Below, in pieces: positions 1-4,756 of a stretch of DNA of 5,390 bases (positions are counted from its first letter, which is position 1; every line of letters starts with the position of its first letter). A program made the position numbers and the translations under genes. The notes under the pieces were generated by a model. It saw only the letters and a program-made list of their open reading frames with translations, was not told the origin of the DNA and ran no database searches. Origin of the DNA: Brachybacterium sp. Lineage in GTDB: Bacteria > Actinomycetota > Actinomycetes > Actinomycetales > Dermabacteraceae. The stretch spans positions 1-5,390 of the forward strand of contig DAHVRS010000027.1 of assembly GCA_027322375.1 (NCBI GenBank), read 5' to 3'.

Positions 1-1679
1 TTCCCCAGGCCCATGTCATCGGCGAGGATCCCGCCCATGTGCTCGCGATCCAGCGCCCACAGCCAGTCCAGTCCCTCAAGCTGGTAGGGCCGCAGCGTCG
101 CCTCCAGCGTGGTCGGGGCGGGGTGCGGCACCGGGCCGGCACCGCCGGTCATGAGCCGGGCGAGACCGCCGGTGCCGCCGGTGACGAGCGCGGAGACCCC
201 GAAGTCCACGTCGGTCGCGTCAGGGGACAGGATCAGCGAGAACATCTCCCGCCAGGGCGCGAGGCCCGCCACCTCCGCCGGTTCGGGCGCGGGTGGAGGC
301 AGCGGGGCAGAGACAGGTGCTGACGCCTTTGCCTGTGTCTCGGCGGGCCGGGCGGGGGCGGGCCGGCCGGTGCGCTCGCTCTTGGTGCGGGCCCCGAAGG
401 CGTCGAGGAAGCGCTCGGCGGCGCGCAGCGTGGTCGCATCCAGGCGCACCCACTGGCCGCGCAGATGGACCAGCTCGGACTGCGCCTCGCGGATCTCCTC
501 CATCTCCTCCTCTGTCAGCTCCGTCTCGCCGACCGCGACCCGCCAGCGGAAGGAGACCATCGCGCCGAGGCCCACCCCGGAGCCCTTGCGCTCGCCGGGC
601 TCCTCCTCGACCTCCTGCGGGCGCAGAGTGGTGCGCTGCTTCGTCCAGTCCCGCGGCAGCAGCACCGTCACCCCCTCCTCCTCGAGGGCGGGGGTGTCGC
701 GGGTGAGGAATTCGGAGGCCTCGGCGGTGGTGAGCAGCCAATCCACTCCGGTCTCGTCCACGGCCGCGCCGCGCACGGTCGGGGCCAGGCGCATCACGGT
801 CGCGGATGCCTCGGCGGCACCGGCCGCGGTGAGGTCGCCGACGGCGCGGAGATCGGCGACGGGGTGGACGGTTCCATCGGGTTCGCGCAGGCAGGTCTGC
901 AGAGGCCAGGCGGTGCCCAGCGGCGGCTGGAACAGGCGCACCACCACCTCGCTGTCGCGGGAGGTGAGGGTGACGCCGGTGTGGGCGGAGTCGACGTAGG
1001 CGTCGAAGGCGCGGGTCAGGCGGCGCTGACCGGGAAGGTCGGCGCGCAGCGCCCCGTCGGCCGCGAGCGCCTCGAGCACCCCGTGGCGATCCGTCTCCGG
1101 CGGCGACGACTCCTGCAGGTGGGCTGCGAAGGCGGTGCGGGCGTGCCCGTCGACCAGGGCGTGCAGCAGGAGCGGTGAGTCCTTCTCCGGGGCGCGCCAC
1201 TGCAGGAGGGGCCGGCCGAACCGCTCCTGGGCGCGGACGCGCAGGTGCCGGCGGGCCACGAGATCCTGGGCGCGCAGATCGAGCATCACCGCGCGGAGCA
1301 GTCCCGGCATCGCCACCAGCTGACCGCCGAGCCGAACCGCGGCACCCTCGGCGAGCAGATCCGAGAGCCGCTCGTCGATGTCCTCACCGAAGCGCTGCTC
1401 GAGCAGGGTCTTCACGGCACCCACCAGACCCGTCAGCTCCGGACCGGTCAGCGGCAGGCCCGGGACACGGCGATCCCCGCCGCGGCCGCGGATCCGCACC
1501 CGCTGGCGCAGCTGCGCCGGAGCATGGGCGAGCGCGGCCGCGAGCGGCGCCGGGGCCTCCTCCCGCAGGGCGGAGAGGTCCTCGAGCGCACGGGAGCGGC
1601 CAGGACCCGTCTCCTCCCGCACCCAGAGCACAGGGCCCAGGTCCTCATCGAGGAGGAGGTCGAGGCGGCGGACGGGCAT
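1..1679 (-). CDS. SNF2-family DEAD/DEAH-box helicase, N-terminal part (cut by window edge)
   Basis: The minus-strand reading frame from ATG at 1679 is open to base 1, giving 559 whole residues and no stop, so the C-terminal part lies outside the window. The last visible residues carry LRPYQLEGLDWL (about 529-540), the SNF2 Q-motif/Ia-side signature, then GGILADDMGLG (549-559), which is helicase motif I up to its lysine. About 430 residues before this form the long N-terminal region typical of actinobacterial SNF2 proteins, with SNF2-associated patterns such as VSFRWRVAVGE and an acidic EEEMEEI stretch. A Pro/Ala-rich linker spans about 431-471. Family knowledge: SNF2 proteins are ATP-driven double-stranded DNA translocases acting on protein-DNA complexes; the specific role of this one is unknown. 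There is no Shine-Dalgarno near the start, but a -10-like TACCCT ends six bases before ATG, suggesting leaderless translation. It lies 87 bases downstream of the ATPase gene on the same strand. The family call is secure; completeness cannot be judged. Confidence 0.93.
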   Translation of the reverse strand, partial: MPVRRLDLLLDEDLGPVLWVREETGPGRSRALEDLSALREEAPAPLAAALAHAPAQLRQRVRIRGRGGDRRVPGLPLTGPELTGLVGAVKTLLEQRFGEDIDERLSDLLAEGAAVRLGGQLVAMPGLLRAVMLDLRAQDLVARRHLRVRAQERFGRPLLQWRAPEKDSPLLLHALVDGHARTAFAAHLQESSPPETDRHGVLEALAADGALRADLPGQRRLTRAFDAYVDSAHTGVTLTSRDSEVVVRLFQPPLGTAWPLQTCLREPDGTVHPVADLRAVGDLTAAGAAEASATVMRLAPTVRGAAVDETGVDWLLTTAEASEFLTRDTPALEEEGVTVLLPRDWTKQRTTLRPQEVEEEPGERKGSGVGLGAMVSFRWRVAVGETELTEEEMEEIREAQSELVHLRGQWVRLDATTLRAAERFLDAFGARTKSERTGRPAPARPAETQAKASAPVSAPLPPPAPEPAEVAGLAPWREMFSLILSPDATDVDFGVSALVTGGTGGLARLMTGGAGPVPHPAPTTLEATLRPYQLEGLDWLWALDREHMGGILADDMGLG

Positions 1680-1685
1680 GGTCAC

Positions 1686-1691
1686 AGGGTA
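1686..1691 (-). promoter_or_regulatory. Candidate leaderless promoter -10 element for the helicase
   Basis: Reading the minus strand, TACCCT is followed by six bases and then the ATG at 1679. This TAnnnT-six-base-start layout is common for leaderless actinobacterial mRNAs, where transcription begins at the start codon. No clear -35 hexamer is visible at the right distance, and the only purine-rich stretch (AGGGGA, 1696-1701) is 16 bases from ATG, too far for a ribosome binding site. The gene may also be reached by read-through from the ATPase gene. Confidence 0.4.
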
Positions 1692-1766
1692 GGCGTCCCC
1701 TGCGACGCCCGGGACCGTCGGTGGACGGCTGGGCGGTGGGGAGGGAGGTTCAGAGACCGTCGCGGA

Positions 1767-3299
1767 TCAGAGCCCGTCGATGATCAGCGAGGTCGCGTCG
1801 AGCCACGCCTCCTTGGTCGCTTTCGAGACGCGCGGCCAGTCGAGGTGGGAGCCGTCCACGAACTGCTTCTCGTAGGGCACCTCGGTCACCGCGCGGGTGT
1901 GGGCACCGAAGTGGGCGAGCAGACGCGAGCGCAGCGTCGGGTCGAACTTCCCCTTGGAGGAGTGGGACAGAATCGTCACCGCGTGATCGACCTGCTCCGC
2001 CAGGCCCGTCGCCCGCAGCTCGTCGATCATCCAGGCGGCCGCGTTGAAGGTGTCCTCGCGGACGGTGGAGACGATCACGAGCTGGTCGGCGCTGCGCACC
2101 GCGGCGAGCCAGTTCGAGGCGCGCACGTTGTTGCCGGTGTCGATGACCTTGATGCGGTAGAAGCGCGAGAGGGCGTCGTCGAGCTCCGCATAGGCGGTCT
2201 CGTCGATCGAGGCGGCCGAACCCGGATCCTCATCAGAGGCGAGGATGTCGAAGCGCATCTCGCCCTGGGGACGCACATAGGGGTCGAGATCCGCGTGCGA
2301 GGCCTGCGGAGAGCGCAGACGCTCGATGTCGCCCAGCAGGTCCACGGCAGTGCGGTGATGGTCGGTGGGGACGCCGCGCCAGCCGAGCGTGCCTCGGGTC
2401 TCGTTGTTGTCCCAGGCCAGGACGTTCCCGCCGCGGGTCACGCCGAGGGTCGCCGCGATCATGAGGGAGGCGGTGGTCTTGTGCGCACCGCCCTTGAGGT
2501 TCACGACCGCGATGTTCCGCGGGCCGTCCAGCGGGCGGCGGATCCGTTCGAGCCGGTCGGTCTCCATGCGCTCACGACGGCCCGGGCGCGGGGAGATCAC
2601 CCCGCCCGTCACCTTCGTGACGAAGCCGGGGAACCCGCGCGTGGCCTTCACCTTGCGCGGCTTCGCGGTCGAGGACTGCAGGTCCTGGAGGGTGGGGCGC
2701 GAGGGGTCGCGCTCGGGCACGGTGCGCGGCGCGAGCGCCCGCTTCTCCACCGGCGCTGGGGCCGGCGAGGCAGGCGACACAGCAGACACCGCCGACGCAG
2801 CCGACGGGGCCGACGGGGCGGAGTGGGCCGAGGGGGCCGAGGGGGCCGAGGGCGCGGACGGTGCTGAGGCCGCGCGCGGCGCCGGGGCAGCGGACGGCGC
2901 CGACGGGGCGGAGGCGGCCGACGGCGCGGAGGCCGCCGAGGGTGCCACGGCGACGCGGCGACGTCGGGCGCCGTGGGTGCGCACCGCGGGCAGCTCGCCC
3001 GTGGCGGGGTCGAGCGCCGGGGCGAGCAGCGGCTCATCGAGGCCCGGGCCGTGCGGCGGGCGGTCGTCGGCCTCACGTCCGGTGATCCGGCCCGAGGGCT
3101 CCACGCGCAGGTGGTGGCGCACGTCGGGCTCGACGATGACCACGTCCAGCGCCTGCTGGGCGGTCTTCGCGGAGGTGATGAAGACCTGCTTCACGCGGTC
3201 GCGGATCTCCGGCAGGTCAGCGCCGGTGACCGTGACCGTCTCGTCGGCCAGATGCACGGTGGCGATCGTGTCGGAGGTGATGCGCGCCTGCGCGATCAT
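1767..3299 (-). CDS. MinD/ParA-type P-loop ATPase with Ala/Pro/Ser-rich linker
   Basis: A 510-residue protein. Residues 1-75 look like a small folded N-terminal domain (alternating beta-like and charged segments). Residues 110-115 hold a basic patch. Residues about 119-183 are an APS-type repeat linker. A basic segment follows (212-258), then an ATPase domain (260-510). Visible motifs: deviant Walker A KGGAHKTT at 269-276, with signature lysine K269 and P-loop lysine K274; a switch-like WDNNETRGTLG around D297; and Walker B-like IKVIDTGNN around D387. No membrane segment or signal peptide is seen. SIMIBI-class MinD/ParA ATPases usually dimerise on ATP and position cargo or switch partner proteins. 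The Pro/Ala-rich N-terminus plus the D-x-N...GTLG pattern recalls the EspI-type ATPases of type VII secretion, but no ESX gene is in view, so that link is inference. The ATG at 3299 has a good Shine-Dalgarno. No parB or parS is present, so ordinary plasmid or chromosome partitioning is unsupported. Confidence 0.9.
   Translation of the reverse strand: MIAQARITSDTIATVHLADETVTVTGADLPEIRDRVKQVFITSAKTAQQALDVVIVEPDVRHHLRVEPSGRITGREADDRPPHGPGLDEPLLAPALDPATGELPAVRTHGARRRRVAVAPSAASAPSAASAPSAPSAAPAPRAASAPSAPSAPSAPSAHSAPSAPSAASAVSAVSPASPAPAPVEKRALAPRTVPERDPSRPTLQDLQSSTAKPRKVKATRGFPGFVTKVTGGVISPRPGRRERMETDRLERIRRPLDGPRNIAVVNLKGGAHKTTASLMIAATLGVTRGGNVLAWDNNETRGTLGWRGVPTDHHRTAVDLLGDIERLRSPQASHADLDPYVRPQGEMRFDILASDEDPGSAASIDETAYAELDDALSRFYRIKVIDTGNNVRASNWLAAVRSADQLVIVSTVREDTFNAAAWMIDELRATGLAEQVDHAVTILSHSSKGKFDPTLRSRLLAHFGAHTRAVTEVPYEKQFVDGSHLDWPRVSKATKEAWLDATSLIIDGL
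2757..2945 (-). repeat. Ala/Pro/Ser coding repeat in the ATPase linker
   Basis: This stretch encodes about residues 119-181, made almost only of Ala, Ser and Pro in SAPSAPS-like and SAASAPS-like triplets. At DNA level it is built from imperfect 9- and 12-base units; three perfect adjacent copies of gggccgagg (plus strand) lie at 2825-2833, 2834-2842 and 2843-2851. It is probably a flexible extended tether between the N-terminal domain and the ATPase, and a site prone to length change by slippage. Confidence 0.85.
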
Positions 3300-3307
3300 C
3301 TGAGGTC

Positions 3308-3313
3308 CCTTCC
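3308..3313 (-). promoter_or_regulatory. Shine-Dalgarno for the MinD/ParA-type ATPase
   Basis: GGAAGG on the minus strand sits eight bases before the ATG at 3299, a good ribosome-binding distance. It fixes this start and contrasts with the helicase and phosphatase genes, which lack such a site. Confidence 0.7.
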
Positions 3314-3368
3314 GGAAGCGGTGGGCCGGCGTGCCGGGGCGGGCGCGCGCGGCGGATGGTCCGGGACC

Positions 3369-3397
3369 ACTCTACGGGCGGTGGCCGCCTTCGTTCC
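3369..3397 (-). promoter_or_regulatory. Candidate promoter for the ATPase gene
   Basis: On the minus strand, TAGAGT (3374-3369) is a plausible -10 hexamer, giving a leader of roughly 60 bases before the ATG at 3299. Upstream, GGAAC (3397-3393) is followed by 16 bases and then CGTAG, resembling the GGAAC...CGTT architecture of extracytoplasmic-function sigma promoters (SigE/SigH type). Either reading places the start near 3362-3367. The sequence alone cannot decide between a housekeeping and a stress sigma factor. Confidence 0.35.
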
Positions 3398-3410
3398 CGT
3401 ACTGCCCGCC

Positions 3411-3416
3411 TACAGT
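3411..3416 (+). promoter_or_regulatory. Leaderless promoter -10 element for the phosphatase
   Basis: TACAGT is followed by six bases and then the GTG start at 3423, so the predicted transcription start falls on the start codon. There is no Shine-Dalgarno upstream of that GTG. The -35 region around 3388-3395 is weak (CCTTCG or TTCGTT). The hexamer is flanked exactly by a 5-bp inverted repeat, CCGCC (3406-3410) and GGCGG (3417-3421). Confidence 0.5.
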
Positions 3417-3422
3417 GGCGGC

Positions 3423-4169
3423 GTGCACATCGAGCTGCTCTCCGATCCCGCCGTCCCCGGCGCGGATGAGGACGCCGCCGGGGTGCTCGGCGAGGTCGTG
3501 GTGCTGCTGGATGGCGCCGGGCTGCCCGAGCGCTTCCGCGCCGGCTGTCACCATTCCGTCGCCTGGTACTCCCACACCCTCGCCGCTCATCTCCTGCTGG
3601 CCGCTCAGGATCGGTCCGTGCCGCTGCGCGACGCGCTCGCCGACGCGATCGGGCAGGTCGCGGTCCTGCATGCAGGGGAATGCGCGCTCGAACAGGGCAG
3701 CCCGTCCGCGACTGTGGTCGCTGTGCGGCGGCGCGAGGACGTGCTCGAGCACCTCGTGCTGTGCGACTCCTCCCTGCTGCTCGTCGGCAGAGGTGGGGAC
3801 GTTCAGCGCCGCACCGACCTGCGCGTCGACGCAGTGGTGCGGGAGGAGAGCACAGCGCTGGCGATCGAGGCGCGGCGCAACGCCCCGGGCGGCTTCTGGG
3901 TCGCCCGCCACGAGCCCGAGGCGGCCGGGCACGCGCTCGTCGGGAGCACGCCGCTGGCGGGGCTGGATCGCGTGCACCTCGTCTCCGACGGGGTGACCCG
4001 GGCCGTGGACCTGCTGGGCACGCACGATGACGCAGAGCTCGCGCGTGACCTCGGCGTGGATCCGCGCGGGGTGCTCGCCGCGCTGCGGGAGGGCGAGCGG
4101 GCACTGCCCCTCGGGACGCGCCCGCGCAAGCTCCACGATGATGCGACGGTGCTCACTCTTCGCTTCTGA
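3423..4169 (+). CDS. PP2C-like serine/threonine protein phosphatase domain protein
   Basis: A 248-residue protein from GTG 3423 to TGA 4167-4169, essentially one PP2C catalytic domain with no membrane segment or extra domain. PP2C signatures appear in order: an acidic ADEDA (14-18), VVLLDGAG with D30 (motif DGxG), SATVVAVR (96-102), LCDSS with D115 in place of the usual GDS, LVSDGVTR with D189, and the terminal KLHDDATVLTL with D239/D240. These aspartates would bind the two catalytic Mn/Mg ions. Family members remove phosphate from Ser/Thr, often opposing Ser/Thr kinases; no kinase or substrate gene is in this window. The reading frame extends upstream without a stop into the ATPase gene, but the first start compatible with the promoter and divergent layout is GTG 3423. 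The domain is divergent from textbook PP2C, so catalytic activity is likely but not proven. It is divergently transcribed from the MinD/ParA-type ATPase. Confidence 0.8.
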   Translation: MHIELLSDPAVPGADEDAAGVLGEVVVLLDGAGLPERFRAGCHHSVAWYSHTLAAHLLLAAQDRSVPLRDALADAIGQVAVLHAGECALEQGSPSATVVAVRRREDVLEHLVLCDSSLLLVGRGGDVQRRTDLRVDAVVREESTALAIEARRNAPGGFWVARHEPEAAGHALVGSTPLAGLDRVHLVSDGVTRAVDLLGTHDDAELARDLGVDPRGVLAALREGERALPLGTRPRKLHDDATVLTLRF

Positions 4170-4219
4170 GGGCCCGCGTGCCGCACCTGCGGGAGAGGCG
4201 CGGGAGGCACTGGGCGACT

Positions 4220-4232
4220 GGCCGCTGCGGCC
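4220..4232 (+). terminator. Weak candidate terminator after the phosphatase gene
   Basis: GGCCG-CTG-CGGCC forms a 5-bp stem with a 3-base loop about 50 bases after the phosphatase stop, followed by tgcaggctttg, which has only a three-T run. A second candidate stem with wobble pairs lies at 4269-4289 and is followed by a short T run. Neither is strong. Confidence 0.25.
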
Positions 4233-4325
4233 TGCAGGCTTTGCGCATTCATGACGTTTTACGCCGTCGGGTCGCCTCGTGGGCGATCTTGCGTACAACC
4301 TGCATGTCACCTGCGAGAACTGGGA

Positions 4326-4347
4326 GCACTCTGCGTTTACAGAGTGC
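4326..4347. repeat. 8-bp perfect palindrome overlapping a promoter (operator or hairpin)
   Basis: GCACTCTG (4326-4333) and CAGAGTGC (4340-4347) are exact inverted repeats around the 6-base spacer cgttta. The right arm overlaps the candidate -35 hexamer TTTACA (4336-4341), so a dimeric repressor bound here would block that promoter. It could equally be an RNA hairpin from read-through transcription. Confidence 0.55.
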
Positions 4348-4364
4348 GCTCAGAGGCATACACT
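4336..4364 (+). promoter_or_regulatory. Candidate sigma70-type promoter in the spacer
   Basis: TTTACA (4336-4341; five of six bases match TTGACA) and TACACT (4359-4364; four of six match TATAAT) are separated by exactly 17 bases, an optimal spacing. Transcription would start near 4371, heading right toward the hairpin cluster. No start codon sits at the predicted start site and no clear gene follows, so the product would be a small RNA or a very small peptide. Confidence 0.4.
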
Positions 4365-4510
4365 CGGAAGCGCGACGGGGGTGCAGGAGTGGCCTTCATC
4401 GCAATGCTCGGAAGGCGCCAGATCGCAGGTTCTGCTGGTACTCTTCAGAGACGCAAGACGTTGAAAACTTTATAGATGTGCCGTTCCCTGAGACCCCCCT
4501 CTAGGGGAGC

Positions 4511-4562
4511 GGCCGGACGGGCATCACGCCAGGTTCCCCCACCTTCGGCAGCCCGTCCAGCC
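4511..4562. terminator. Long-stem inverted repeat, possible bidirectional terminator
   Basis: GGACGGGC (4515-4522) pairs exactly with GCCCGTCC (4551-4558); beyond one C-A mismatch, GGC (4511-4513) pairs with GCC (4560-4562). The loop is 28 bases, large for a classical terminator, and no T-tract follows on either strand, although actinobacterial terminators often lack one. It could also be the closing stem of a structured RNA. Confidence 0.4.
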
Positions 4563-4599
4563 TGTTCGCCCGCACCCACCCCTGACGGACGACAGGCCT

Positions 4600-4655
4600 G
4601 ACGAGCGGTCCGTGAGCCCCCGACATTGTCGGCTGAGAGCTCCGGGCCGCTCGTC
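4600..4655. repeat. Nested inverted repeat (9-bp outer stem, inner palindrome)
   Basis: GACGAGCGG (4600-4608) is exactly complementary to CCGCTCGTC (4647-4655). Inside lies CCGACA-T-TGTCGG (4620-4632), a perfect 6-bp palindrome around one base, and GAGC (4614-4617) can pair with GCTC (4639-4642) between them. A competing 6-bp pair exists: ACGGAC (4585-4590) with GTCCGT (4608-4613). Either strand could fold into a stacked stem. It may act as a terminator in both directions or be part of a structured RNA. Confidence 0.55.
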
Positions 4656-4711
4656 CCATTCGTGGGCAGTTCGAGCGCTGGGACAGAGACCGGTCGGGAA
4701 CAGAGGCTGGT

Positions 4712-4740
4712 CGGGACCGGCCCGTCTCAGGGCGGTCCCG
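4712..4740 (-). terminator. GC-rich terminator hairpin after the winged-helix regulator
   Basis: On the minus strand, 16 bases after the regulator's stop codon, CGGGACC pairs with GGTCCCG and, after one bulged C, GCCC pairs with GGGC around a TGAGAC loop: 11 base pairs in total. No T-tract follows, as is common in high-GC actinobacteria. The position right behind a stop codon supports a terminator. Confidence 0.6.
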
Positions 4741-4756
4741 GCCAGGCGTTTCCGGC

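Larger units (their letters stand above)
4170..4756. other. 587-base non-coding spacer, GC-poor then hairpin-rich
   Basis: No convincing gene is seen here. Bases 4241-4500 contain 149 G/C out of 260 (about 57%), far below adjacent coding DNA (about 77% in a sampled row); the least GC-rich part is 4459-4480. The second half returns to about 73% GC and carries several inverted repeats. Short open frames cross the area (for example 4178-4504, plus strand) but have no ribosome site, no recognisable domain and Arg/Ser-rich shadow-like composition. Individual sites are listed separately. Confidence 0.7.

Noticed and set aside
220..1200. A 326-codon minus-strand open frame
   Set aside because: It is in a different frame from the helicase on the same strand and has Arg/Pro/Gly-rich shadow composition with no motif.
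1703..1720. CGACG/CGTCG hairpin between the ATPase and helicase as a terminator
   Set aside because: Only a 5-bp stem with no T-tract in GC-rich DNA; not distinguishable from chance.
1245..2867. A 540-codon plus-strand open frame
   Set aside because: It runs antisense across both the helicase start and the ATPase gene, is dominated by Arg/Gly/Ala, shows no domain, and is a known artefact of very high GC. The minus-strand frames carry clear helicase and ATPase motifs.
3217..4310. Long minus-strand frames opposite the phosphatase (3217-4104 and 3372-4310)
   Set aside because: They are antisense to a gene with ordered PP2C motifs; their products are low complexity or featureless and they cross the divergent promoter region.
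4404..4475. 23-codon basic micro-ORF as a firm gene
   Set aside because: GGAG is 14 bases from ATG, longer than usual, and there is no conservation evidence; kept only as part of the small-RNA finding.
4178..4504. A 108-codon plus-strand open frame in the spacer
   Set aside because: No ribosome site, no recognisable domain, and it begins before the candidate promoter and runs through the palindrome; more likely chance.
4501..4562. Resemblance to a riboswitch (GGGGGAACCTGG on the minus strand recalls ydaO-like elements)
   Set aside because: The other conserved blocks of that class are missing, and the element lies at the 3' side of the regulator gene rather than in front of a gene on that strand.
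4170..4756. tRNA, SRP RNA or tmRNA in the spacer
   Set aside because: No T-loop-like GTTCRANNC in a cloverleaf context, no SRP GGAAGGNAGCA-type motif, and no tmRNA tag-coding pattern seen.
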